Assembly: GCA_029262975.1 (NCBI GenBank)
Contig: JAJCYJ010000839.1
Coordinates: 1 to 6,273, forward strand
DNA length: 6,273 nt
Source of the DNA: Saprospiraceae bacterium
GTDB taxonomy: Bacteria > Bacteroidota > Bacteroidia > Chitinophagales > Saprospiraceae
Direction: 5' to 3'
Made by a program: the position numbers and the translations under genes. The notes beneath the pieces are model-generated. The model saw only the letters and a program-made list of their open reading frames with translations, did not search any database and had not been told where the DNA came from. Within the stretch, counting starts at the first letter, position 1. Each line of letters starts with the position of its first letter. Positions 1-6,273 of this stretch are shown piece after piece.

Positions 1-928
1 GAATTTGAAAGAAATAAATTGAAAATGCCTGATTTCCCTTCATGCCCATGCACCGAAAGACAGCAATAGAGGGGATTTTATTTCTGACATAGATCATTAC
101 ACTACTGGCCACACCGATACATCCTAACAATAATGAAACAAGTGCAATCAGATTTAAGAAGTTATTGAGATTGTCAAAAGCTTCATTTAGATTCTCTTTC
201 CTGCTTTCAATAGTCTCAATTCGGACACCTTCATTGCGAAATGCCTGCCGATGATCATCCCTCCATTTATCCGGATCAAGTGTATCGTCGATTTTATAAT
301 AATATTCATAGTCTACGAGACTTCCCGGTTGGACTAATTCTGTCAAGGCTAAATTCTCGCGTGATATATATACGGTCGGAGCAAAAGTGCCCCCAACAGC
401 AGCACTACCGAAAGCACTTTGAAGTTTGCCGGCGATACCAAATTTAATCTGCCCTATCTTAATAGAATCACCAACTTCGAGTCCATATTGCAACATCATA
501 CCTTCATCTACCAGTGCAGTCTGAGAACTTCGGAACGTTTCGTTGGCTGACGCAGGTTCTGATTTCAGAAAGCCATAAAATGGAAATCCACCTTGTATGG
601 CTTTTACATTAACAAACTGAGTTTCCTCCGTTTTAGGCAGATATGCCATGGAGAATAATTGCAATTGTGTAGCTCGCTCTCCTGGCAAGGAATCAACGAC
701 TCCTACAAGATCTTCAGGAATTGGTTTATTATCAGATATTACAATGTCAGCACCCAGTAGTGTGGCTGCCTGTTTGTCAATATCATCAACCAGGTTATAA
801 TTAAAAGAATTTATAGCTACCAGTGCAGCTATACCCAGGACAATAGAGGCCATGAACATAGCCAGTTTGCCAATATCCTTTCGGCTATCCCTTAACGCCG
901 TCTTTAAGATAAATCCGATTGAACTCAT
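1..928 (-). CDS. ybbP: YbbP-like ABC transporter permease, FtsX/MacB type, N-terminal part (runs off the window)
   Basis: My manual translation gives 309 uninterrupted residues from the ATG at 928 to the window edge, so the 3' part of the gene is missing. Full-length YbbP-family permeases have about 800 residues. The layout is that of the family: a short cytoplasmic N-terminus, a first membrane helix at about residues 22-41, and a large extracytoplasmic domain at about 43-255 that includes the family-like stretch LLGADIVIS (57-65). A second helix at about 257-281 is followed by a cytoplasmic coupling segment with FRCMGMKG (291-298), matching the LR.LGA motif of FtsX domains. The start is fixed by the ATGA overlap with the ATPase stop codon, which suggests translational coupling. 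No Shine-Dalgarno is visible. The protein should form the membrane part of an ABC complex with the neighbouring ATPase. Its substrate cannot be read from the sequence. Other FtsX-type permeases (LolC/E, MacB) are less likely because the ATPase partner is so YbbA-like. Confidence 0.9.
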   Translation of the reverse strand, partial: MSSIGFILKTALRDSRKDIGKLAMFMASIVLGIAALVAINSFNYNLVDDIDKQAATLLGADIVISDNKPIPEDLVGVVDSLPGERATQLQLFSMAYLPKTEETQFVNVKAIQGGFPFYGFLKSEPASANETFRSSQTALVDEGMMLQYGLEVGDSIKIGQIKFGIAGKLQSAFGSAAVGGTFAPTVYISRENLALTELVQPGSLVDYEYYYKIDDTLDPDKWRDDHRQAFRNEGVRIETIESRKENLNEAFDNLNNFLNLIALVSLLLGCIGVASSVMIYVRNKIPSIAVFRCMGMKGNQAFSIYFFQI

Positions 929-1674
929 TGGTTTTGATTAGGCTGATCAGAAATAATCTTTCCAGATCTTAATCTGATAATCCGTCCCGTCTTTTGTGCT
1001 AACTCCATGTCATGGGAGACGATTATAAGCGTTGTCCCTTGTTCTTTATTCAGTTCAAAATGTAATTCTTCCACTTTTGCACCTGTGTCTCCGTCCAGAT
1101 TACCTGTCGGCTCATCAGCAAATAACAATTTCGGGTTATTACAAAAGGCTCGAGCAAGAGAAACTCTCTGCTGTTCTCCTCCTGATAACTGGCTTGGGTA
1201 ATGCGTCATTCTATCTCCAAGACCTACCCGATCCAACAACTCACGTGCACGTTCTCTGGCCAATTTGGAATGCCCCTGGAGTTCGAGCGGCACCATGACA
1301 TTTTCGTAGGCACTTAGGGTAGGAATCAACTGAAAATTTTGAAAAATAAAACCTACATATTCATTTCTGATAGCAGCTTTTTCATCCTCGGTAAGCTTAC
1401 TTATGTCCCTGTCATAAATGTGAATATTCCCTGTGGTAGGGTGATCCAATCCGGCACATAAACCCAACAAAGTTGTTTTTCCGCTCCCGGAGGGGCCAAC
1501 AATTGCGACAATTTCTCCTTCGGTAATGCTGAAATTTATATCAGAAAGAACATTGACCTCGCGACTTCCGCTCTTAAAGGTTTTGGAAACGTCTTGAACC
1601 TTTAATATATCCCTCATTTGTTTCTTTAAAGTATCTGTGTGAGACTGAGCATCAGTCAGGACAGGATTATTCAT
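925..1674 (-). CDS. ybbA: YbbA-like ABC transporter ATP-binding protein
   Basis: This is a 249-residue nucleotide-binding subunit with every catalytic motif intact: Walker A GPSGSGKTT (60-68), Q-loop Q112, signature LSGGEQQR (163-170), Walker B KLLFADEPT with D187 and E188, D-loop GNLD (191-194) and H-loop H221. From my memory of E. coli YbbA, the stretches around FQNFQLIPTL, ARAFCNNPKLLFADEPTGNL and EQGTTLIIVSHD correspond closely, so I favour YbbA over LolD or MacB-type ATPases. It should hydrolyse ATP on the cytoplasmic face to drive the permease encoded next. The listed start gives about 20 residues before the usual family beginning (near ILKVQDVSK). Met20 (codon 1617-1615) is a credible alternative start, and neither has a Shine-Dalgarno. 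The stop codon TGA (927-925) overlaps the permease ATG. In gammaproteobacteria ybbA-ybbP lies beside the esterase/thioesterase gene tesA. No tesA is seen here; the upstream neighbour is a metallopeptidase gene 401 bases away. Confidence 0.93.
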   Translation of the reverse strand: MNNPVLTDAQSHTDTLKKQMRDILKVQDVSKTFKSGSREVNVLSDINFSITEGEIVAIVGPSGSGKTTLLGLCAGLDHPTTGNIHIYDRDISKLTEDEKAAIRNEYVGFIFQNFQLIPTLSAYENVMVPLELQGHSKLARERARELLDRVGLGDRMTHYPSQLSGGEQQRVSLARAFCNNPKLLFADEPTGNLDGDTGAKVEELHFELNKEQGTTLIIVSHDMELAQKTGRIIRLRSGKIISDQPNQNQ

Positions 1675-1713
1675 GTATTAATATTGTAAGTAGCCAAAAT
1701 ATGTAATAGCGCG

Positions 1714-1721
1714 CAAAGATA
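1714..1721 (-). promoter_or_regulatory. Candidate Bacteroidota -7 box for the ybbA-ybbP operon
   Basis: The minus strand reads TATCTTTG here, an exact match to the Bacteroidota -7 consensus TAnnTTTG. It sits 39 bases before the ATPase ATG, giving an expected leader of roughly 30 bases. No convincing TTG box is seen about 19 bases upstream, so the call rests on the -7 element and position only. Confidence 0.4.
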
Positions 1722-1759
1722 ACGATATAGCCGTTTAAAGGTTTTAGTATTAACCATTG

Positions 1760-1832
1760 TTTGGTCGAGATAATGTTCTATTTGGTCTACTTGTCCCACG
1801 TATTATCACAAATTCTACCCTTTTATTTGGTC
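1760..1832. repeat. Three direct copies of TTTGGTC (GACCAAA on the coding strand)
   Basis: Identical 7-mers lie at 1760-1766, 1781-1787 and 1826-1832, all in the same orientation. The last two extend to TATTTGGTC. Start-to-start spacings are 21 and 45 bases; 21 is close to two helical turns. They lie immediately upstream of the proximal ybbA promoter candidate, at roughly -50 to -125 from the predicted transcription start. That position would suit binding sites for a transcription factor. The function is inferred; the repeats themselves are directly visible. Confidence 0.5.
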
Positions 1833-1848
1833 AGCTATATATGTGTTA

Positions 1849-1878
1849 CAAACCTAATCCGATAAATACTGTGTAAAA
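1849..1878 (-). promoter_or_regulatory. Alternative distal promoter candidate upstream of ybbA
   Basis: The minus strand has TAGGTTTG (1856-1849), which fits TAnnTTTG, with a partial -33-like TTTT run at 1878-1875 about 19 bases upstream. If used, it would give a leader of about 170 bases containing the three GACCAAA repeats. It is weaker than the proximal candidate because of the long leader and the imperfect -33 box. Confidence 0.2.
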
Positions 1879-1897
1879 GGATTCTTGGGCGTCAACA

Positions 1898-2041
1898 TTA
1901 CGGACTTAATCTTACATAGTTATTTCCCGTTTCTTCCTGAATGTTTCTCCCTTTCAACAAAGCAGGCTTCTCCAAAGACTGAGAAAGCATAAGATAATGC
2001 TTAACAAAACATAGTTGCCAAGGGCTCAAACGGAAATTCAT
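1898..2041 (-). CDS. Possible small ORF, 47 codons, no recognised family
   Basis: An ATG at 2041-2039 opens a 47-residue frame ending at TAA (1900-1898), with an in-frame TAA two codons upstream of the ATG, so the frame is closed on both sides. The predicted peptide starts MNFRLSPWQL and ends NNYVRLSP. It has a mixed hydrophobic N-terminal half and a charged, polar C-terminal half, with no clear signal peptide or membrane helix. I recognise no family. It starts 34 bases after the metallopeptidase stop codon and could be read from the same transcript. No Shine-Dalgarno is visible. A frame of this length can arise by chance in AT-rich DNA, and it may equally be a decayed gene remnant. Confidence 0.2.
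   Translation of the reverse strand: MNFRLSPWQLCFVKHYLMLSQSLEKPALLKGRNIQEETGNNYVRLSP
1985..2002. repeat. Short inverted repeat, 6-base arms and 6-base loop
   Basis: AAGCAT and ATGCTT flank the hexamer AAGATA. The stem is AT-rich and has no adjacent U-run on the minus strand, so it is a poor terminator. It lies inside the possible small ORF. It may be coincidental. Confidence 0.25.
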
Positions 2042-2075
2042 TCTGGCTTACGCCCAAATCTATATCCGTGCAACA

Positions 2076-4421
2076 TTACCCATTTGGAATCTCCAATGCT
2101 CCTGTTTTGACCCTGGTATGATATAACACCCAACCTTGCACTTTATTTGATTTATCGATGTCAAGTATGATCCCATATCCTAATTCTTCACTGGCATCAA
2201 TACGGGTACTTGGAGTAATGGGAACCTCCGGAGCTATTTTGATTACAGCTCCTCTAAAAGGAATATTTATTCTTTCGCCCTGCGCATCGGACGCGTCATT
2301 TTGTAGTTTTTGATAATTATTTTTTTCGGAAAAAGTCTGGTATGAAAGTAAGCTGCCCGTGCTCACATGTAAGCTTTTATCATAGGATCCCATTAAAGTT
2401 TGAACTTCGCTAAGCGCCATTCCTTTAGAAATAGTCATGTTCTCCTGAACATTTATTGAATCAAATGAATGTGGAATTAGAAACATGCTGAATTCCTTTC
2501 TCAAGTCTTCTCCATAGGGTAAGGTCTCATTAGAATAAATCTGAAACAAGTCCGAATCTGTTCGCTTAAAAGTCGTCCGTACATTCTGATTGGAGTAAGA
2601 AACACCCGGCAGGAATATGGAACCATTTTCCTCTTTTTTAAAATGGGAGTCAAAACGGGATGTATCGATCAAGACTTCATCCCTCCATTGTGATCGTGCA
2701 ATTCCACCTTGAATTTCACGAACATTCTTTGAATCCAGGGTTATTATAAAATTCGATGATGGTGTAGTCGAAGAATTTGAATTTGTGGAAACACCAGCAA
2801 CTTGTGGATTTGCATGTGCAATGTTAAAATTATAAATCGCAATATTGTTTTTTTGATCCATCTCCTTACCACGTGAAAATGGAACGGTGGGTACCTCAAT
2901 GGCGTTTTTGCTAAATGCTAATATTTTATTATTTGGTAATTCCTGGCCACTTAAAATTCTGACAATATCCAATTGTACATATGCATTTGATAACAGTCTT
3001 CTGGCTTGAGGAATATCTAAAGAATCAGGTCCCCACCTGGTGTAAAGCGTAGTTCTTTTTTCTGGATATGGCACACCCGCATGTGAAATATCTTTATCGG
3101 AAAATACCTCTCTGTAATACGGATACTGGGCTGCAGAGTCTTCAAAATATTCCCAATTTTTTGGAATGGAAATTGCCTTCTTATCAATGGAGGGAGCAAA
3201 ATCAAAATATTCTATATAATGCCCTTTTAATAACTTGTCTGATTCGGTAATAGCTGAATATGCGCTCGACAATGCTCTTGAAAACTCCATTCTTTTTGCT
3301 TCTACGCATTCGTTACCCGTTGTAAAGAGTACGGCGTAGATACATTCTACTATGGACAAATTCAAATGAGCCGTTGCATATTTTTTGTCAAGATTGATAG
3401 CCTTTCTAAGGTATTCCCTGGGTCTTTCCAGTTGTTGTTGGAGAAATGATATGTTACAAGGGTCAATGAAAACCCAGGGATAACTAGGGCTCGCAATTCC
3501 CATGGTTGCTACTCTTTCATCTTTATGATCAGGGGCCCTGAAATCGGAATCGAATGCTACCGGAAATTCAAAATCAGTAATCATCTTAGGATTGGGTAAT
3601 TGATCCAAAAAGTGTAAGACATGCAGGGCTCCAAGGTTATTGTAAATCCCACGCGATTCAAACTTGGATGCAACTTTTTCTAAAAATGAAATGGCTTGAG
3701 CATACCGTCCGATAGCAGTAAGATATTTAGCAGTCTCAAACAAAGGTGTCAGTTCTGCCAGTTCAGCAGTCGTCTGACGCACAATATTAACACGCTCCTC
3801 CCGGGAAGGATATCCAGCACCTGTTTCCGATAGACCCATTTGGGAATCTGCATAGACTTTTCGCAACAATTCTTCTCCTGCAGGACCCGTTTCGTATCCG
3901 GCCAGATAACCGAGAAAGGCACCTTCCAAATCCGCTTCTGCTTCTTCAAATGTGCCACGATAGGACTTAATCGCATTGGAAAAGTTAGCTCTCATGACTG
4001 GGTTAGCATTGGGCGACATGACTGCAAAGCCCTGGTTGACACTCGGATTGGTCGTATGGTGATTTACTTGTTTATGAGCTTTGAGATAGTGGCCCAATTC
4101 ATGACCGATGATAAATGCCAGCGCATTGTCGCGTCCGGCCGCTACTCGCTCGCATATATTAAATGTTCGGACATCTAATTCTATCCTCTTTTGATCATAG
4201 ACCATCTGCGCTATTTTTATCCCTCCACCGAATGTTTTTACCTCAATCGAAGGTGGTTCGGAAGGCAGAATTCCTTTAGCGGCTTTTAAATCATTCAGTA
4301 TGCGCTCCGCTATAACTTTCATATCTGCCGTCTCCAGTTGCAGCTGGTCAGTCAAGCTACTGGCATTCGTGATATAAGAAAAAATAAAAAATAAAAAAAA
4401 GGTATAGCGGCTATAGTTCAT
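2076..4421 (-). CDS. Exported M48-type zinc metallopeptidase with TPR-like helices and a BamE-like C-terminal motif
   Basis: The 781-residue protein begins with a likely Sec signal peptide: basic R5, a hydrophobic core at about 7-18, and probable cleavage after TNA at residue 20. There is no lipobox cysteine. The peptidase domain (about 30-220) carries the zinc motif HELGH (107-111) and the downstream EAD motif, with E162 the likely third ligand. GYPSREERV (203-211) sits where M48 enzymes usually have a THP...R motif. Helices resembling TPRs follow at about 226-270 and 330-395. They are interrupted by a less typical segment with cysteines C322, C360 and C372. After an N/S/T-rich linker (about 537-557) comes an unrecognised region. 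Near the C-terminus, ISKGMALSEVQTLMGS (664-679) resembles the GM..EV..LLG motif of BamE/SmpA-like domains. The enzyme is expected in the periplasm. M48 plus TPR recalls BepA, but this protein is about 300 residues longer. The start is the first Met before the signal peptide. Substrates are unknown. Confidence 0.88.
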   Translation of the reverse strand: MNYSRYTFFLFFIFSYITNASSLTDQLQLETADMKVIAERILNDLKAAKGILPSEPPSIEVKTFGGGIKIAQMVYDQKRIELDVRTFNICERVAAGRDNALAFIIGHELGHYLKAHKQVNHHTTNPSVNQGFAVMSPNANPVMRANFSNAIKSYRGTFEEAEADLEGAFLGYLAGYETGPAGEELLRKVYADSQMGLSETGAGYPSREERVNIVRQTTAELAELTPLFETAKYLTAIGRYAQAISFLEKVASKFESRGIYNNLGALHVLHFLDQLPNPKMITDFEFPVAFDSDFRAPDHKDERVATMGIASPSYPWVFIDPCNISFLQQQLERPREYLRKAINLDKKYATAHLNLSIVECIYAVLFTTGNECVEAKRMEFSRALSSAYSAITESDKLLKGHYIEYFDFAPSIDKKAISIPKNWEYFEDSAAQYPYYREVFSDKDISHAGVPYPEKRTTLYTRWGPDSLDIPQARRLLSNAYVQLDIVRILSGQELPNNKILAFSKNAIEVPTVPFSRGKEMDQKNNIAIYNFNIAHANPQVAGVSTNSNSSTTPSSNFIITLDSKNVREIQGGIARSQWRDEVLIDTSRFDSHFKKEENGSIFLPGVSYSNQNVRTTFKRTDSDLFQIYSNETLPYGEDLRKEFSMFLIPHSFDSINVQENMTISKGMALSEVQTLMGSYDKSLHVSTGSLLSYQTFSEKNNYQKLQNDASDAQGERINIPFRGAVIKIAPEVPITPSTRIDASEELGYGIILDIDKSNKVQGWVLYHTRVKTGALEIPNG
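4359..4421 (-). other. Signal peptide coding segment of the M48 peptidase
   Basis: The first 20 or 21 residues have a basic N-region (R5), a run of F, L, I and Y, then TNASS, which fits signal peptidase I cleavage after Ala20. No cysteine follows at +1, so this is not a lipoprotein signal. It places the HELGH active site outside the cytoplasmic membrane. Confidence 0.75.
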
Positions 4422-4483
4422 ATCAGATTTTTTGATTCAGAATATCCCAAATTAACTTTGTAGACCATTCTATGTACGGGAAT

Positions 4484-4514
4484 CAAATATATAAAATGTG
4501 GAGATTATACCAAT
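4484..4514 (-). promoter_or_regulatory. Bacteroidota-type promoter for the M48 peptidase gene
   Basis: The minus strand has ATTGG with TTG at 4513-4511, then exactly 19 bases, then TATATTTG (4491-4484). This matches the TTG-N19-TAnnTTTG pattern of the Bacteroidota housekeeping sigma factor. Transcription would start near 4478, giving a leader of about 57 bases before the ATG at 4421. The leader is A-rich just before the start codon and has no Shine-Dalgarno. Confidence 0.55.
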
Positions 4515-4531
4515 ATTCATATGTCAATACA

Positions 4532-4541
4532 TCGATATCGA
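4532..4541. promoter_or_regulatory. 10-base palindrome upstream of the M48 promoter
   Basis: TCGATATCGA is a perfect palindrome about 18 bases upstream of the predicted -33 box, at around -54 to -63. It could be an operator half or full site for a dimeric regulator. A palindrome of this size may also occur by chance. Confidence 0.25.
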
Positions 4542-4542
4542 A

Positions 4543-4566
4543 TTAGTGAGTGAAGTGGCACACTAA
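4543..4566. terminator. Imperfect inverted repeat downstream of the beta-barrel gene
   Basis: TTAGTGAG (4543-4550) and CACACTAA (4559-4566) pair at 7 of 8 positions across an 8-base loop. The repeat lies 46 bases beyond the barrel stop codon on the minus strand and before the M48 promoter. That position would suit a terminator separating the two genes. The stem has modest GC content and no T-run follows it, so an intrinsic terminator is doubtful. A regulatory hairpin or operator is equally possible. Confidence 0.25.
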
Positions 4567-4611
4567 ATGAGTTCATTTTTGATACACTATGTGAGTACGT
4601 TCTCTTGGTAC

Positions 4612-6273
4612 TTACCTCCTTCCTCTTCTGCGACCGCCACCCCTCCCAAAAAAGTTTTCTTCTCCAAAACCTGAGAACGAATAAGATAAACTTAACATGA
4701 CGTATCTGCCCAGGGATTCTATTCGCTCATCCTGGATATAATTCAAATCAGAAGTACGATTTACATTTTGATTTTGGTTCAGAAGATCCATTACGGAAAG
4801 AGTTACCCTCAACTTCTTTGAAGTGAGTAAAATCTTCGATACAGAAGCTTCCCATCTGGTGAGCGAAAGTTGGGCTCCAAATTCTTCTCCGGAATAAATA
4901 TTATGTCTGAAATTAGTACTGAAATCCCAATCCTTCTTTAAATCCAAATCCAGGTTTATAAAATACTCTGCATCCATATAGGACTGATTCAATTCACTAT
5001 TTTCAGAATAACTGGTTGTATTAAATCCTAATCTTGTACCAATCTCAAGATCTACAACGTCTTTTTTCCAATTGTCCAGAGAGAACCTCACCCTATTATT
5101 TATTCTTTTGGCCTTATTCTCGGATCCATTTATAAAGAGAATATTATCTGAGAAAGACAAATTATTGGTGATCGTAATTTTTTGTTTAATGAACTTAAGT
5201 GGGGCATTAAAATTTAAATATAGTGATGTATTAAAGGCATAATCGGTATTTATCGGCATCGTGGTTTGAACAAAGAATTCGTTGACAGTTCTCGTATTCG
5301 TAATATTATTCTTAGCATAACTTGCATTTACAAAACTGAAAAATCCAATATTACTAAATTGAGAAAAACTATTAAAGTTTACACGAAGGCTATGTCTGTA
5401 AGAAGGTTCTAAAGAAGGATTGCCAATATATATGTTTAGTGGGTCAGCGTTATCAATCTGTGGCTGCAATTGTTCCAGTGAGGGTTCGTTGATATTGGTA
5501 TTATATCTTATTGTCAGGCTTTTAGAGGCAGAGATATCATTATTATAAACCAGACCAGGTAGCAAATAAATATAATCTTTATTGATCATGACCCCTTCAT
5601 CTTTCAATGTGCCATTAAGGTCTGAATGTTGTACACTTAAGCCATATGTTAAACTACTTTTATTTTTGTTGATTTTATAATTTAGTCCGACTCGATTATA
5701 GGAGTAATCCCGATTGTATCGGTTACTAAGCTGGCTATTCAGAGTGGCATTATTCTCGCCGTTGATACTTACTAAATCAAAATAATCTTTATCAAAATCA
5801 TTATTTATATTTCTCCGTGACACGTTCAACTCCAAATATTTTCGATTGCCTAAGGGCTCTGTATAAGATACTTTAAAATTATAATTTTTAGAATTATCCG
5901 CTTGAAGTTGTTCTTGATGCAAAGTATCGGAAAATATTATGCCGTTTACAAGAAAGTCATTAATTGAATTTAATTCAGCATTTTGATCATTATCAGAGAT
6001 TCCTAAAGACAACGAACTACTTAAAAAACGACCACGCTTTTTCAACCTCTTCATATAAGTCGAACTTAGGCTTGCATTAATTTGATCGCCGAAAGATAAA
6101 TTATCATATACACCCCCACTTATCACAGTATTCTGAAGATCCAGGTTTCTTGTCGCACTCGTACTCGTTGAAGAGCCATCATTCCAGCCAAGACTTATTC
6201 GAGTGATCAGCTTTTGAGTGCTATCCAGGTCAGCTTCAATTTTAGAATTAAACCTGTGATTATTATTTGAATT
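4612..6273 (-). CDS. Outer-membrane beta-barrel protein, TonB-receptor-like (C-terminal part; start outside window)
   Basis: The frame is open from the window edge to TAA at 4614-4612, giving 553 visible residues. A GTG at 6126 is internal, because the 49 codons before it are also open and similar in character. The sequence alternates polar and aromatic or hydrophobic residues in repeated strands of amphipathic beta type. Visible hallmarks are EPSLEQLQP (263-271) followed by IGNPSLEPSYRHSL (about 283-296). This is the conserved PS..QL.P...GNP.L.P pattern of the Bacteroidota outer-membrane beta-barrel family (PF14905-like). Such proteins usually carry a carboxypeptidase-regulatory-like domain and a plug at the N-terminus, which would lie beyond the window. 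The last strand (RYVMLSLSYSFSGF) is followed by an unusual Gly/Arg-rich tail ending RRRGRR. The role is probably outer-membrane transport or secretion. The ligand is unknown. It is separated from the M48 gene by 190 bases on the same strand. Confidence 0.85.
   Translation of the reverse strand, partial: NSNNNHRFNSKIEADLDSTQKLITRISLGWNDGSSTSTSATRNLDLQNTVISGGVYDNLSFGDQINASLSSTYMKRLKKRGRFLSSSLSLGISDNDQNAELNSINDFLVNGIIFSDTLHQEQLQADNSKNYNFKVSYTEPLGNRKYLELNVSRRNINNDFDKDYFDLVSINGENNATLNSQLSNRYNRDYSYNRVGLNYKINKNKSSLTYGLSVQHSDLNGTLKDEGVMINKDYIYLLPGLVYNNDISASKSLTIRYNTNINEPSLEQLQPQIDNADPLNIYIGNPSLEPSYRHSLRVNFNSFSQFSNIGFFSFVNASYAKNNITNTRTVNEFFVQTTMPINTDYAFNTSLYLNFNAPLKFIKQKITITNNLSFSDNILFINGSENKAKRINNRVRFSLDNWKKDVVDLEIGTRLGFNTTSYSENSELNQSYMDAEYFINLDLDLKKDWDFSTNFRHNIYSGEEFGAQLSLTRWEASVSKILLTSKKLRVTLSVMDLLNQNQNVNRTSDLNYIQDERIESLGRYVMLSLSYSFSGFGEENFFGRGGGRRRGRR

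Larger units (their letters stand above)
1675..2075. other. 401-base intergenic region between the M48 gene and ybbA
   Basis: The gap follows the metallopeptidase stop codon and precedes the ATPase start. It contains two promoter-like boxes, a three-copy direct repeat, a possible 47-codon ORF and a short inverted repeat, listed separately. I found no strong GC-rich stem followed by a T-run after the metallopeptidase stop codon, so no intrinsic terminator can be placed. I saw no tRNA, no insertion-sequence ends and no recognisable riboswitch. Confidence 0.7.

Noticed and set aside
241..447. Plus-strand 68-codon frame
   Set aside because: It lies wholly inside the minus-strand permease gene, which has convincing family features throughout, so it is a shadow frame.
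2042..2065. GGC-GTAA-GCC hairpin after the M48 stop codon as a terminator
   Set aside because: Only three base pairs form and no T-run follows, so it does not qualify.
3840..4178. Plus-strand 112-codon frame
   Set aside because: It is antisense to the M48 catalytic region that includes HELGH, and has no recognisable features of its own.
4381..4402. A-rich tract with an 8-base homopolymer in the signal peptide region, as a phase-variation switch
   Set aside because: Eight identical bases is short for slippage switching in an AT-rich genome, and the run simply encodes phenylalanine-rich hydrophobic residues of the signal peptide.
6124..6126. GTG as the start codon of the beta-barrel gene
   Set aside because: The same frame is open for 49 more codons to the window edge with sequence of similar character. 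The family also needs a long N-terminal plug region, so this is an internal valine.
1..6273. Defence system, CRISPR array, mobile element or prophage
   Set aside because: No repeat-spacer arrays, transposase, integrase, nuclease or toxin motifs were seen, and all main genes are envelope or transport genes on one strand.

Overview
The window is AT-rich DNA that most likely comes from a member of the Bacteroidota. Three observations point there. The largest partial gene is an outer-membrane beta-barrel of the TonB-receptor-like family typical of that phylum. Promoter-like sites match the Bacteroidota pattern TTG-N19-TAnnTTTG. No start codon has a clear Shine-Dalgarno sequence in front of it. 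I cannot name a genus. Every gene I can support lies on the minus strand, so the biological reading order runs from high to low coordinates.

Region by region, in reading order: (a) 6273-4612 holds the C-terminal 553 residues of an outer-membrane beta-barrel protein whose N-terminus lies outside the window. (b) 4611-4422 is an intergenic region with an inverted repeat, a palindrome and a good promoter candidate. (c) 4421-2076 encodes a 781-residue exported M48-type zinc metallopeptidase with TPR-like helices and a long C-terminal region that ends in a BamE/SmpA-like motif. (d) 2075-1675 is a 401-base gap with a possible 47-codon ORF, three copies of a 7-base direct repeat and two promoter-like boxes. 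(e) 1674-925 is an ABC ATPase closely resembling YbbA. (f) 928-1 is the first 309 residues of its YbbP-like permease, joined to the ATPase by a 4-base ATGA overlap and running off the window.

The ATPase and permease form one coupled transcription and translation unit and should make one ABC complex of the mechanotransmission/FtsX type. The barrel and the metallopeptidase appear to be separate transcription units, although both products are expected in the cell envelope. The metallopeptidase resembles BepA in layout (M48 domain followed by TPRs), and its extra BamE-like C-terminal motif raises the possibility of an envelope quality-control role. That is inference. I see no defence system, CRISPR array, RNA gene, insertion sequence or prophage component here.
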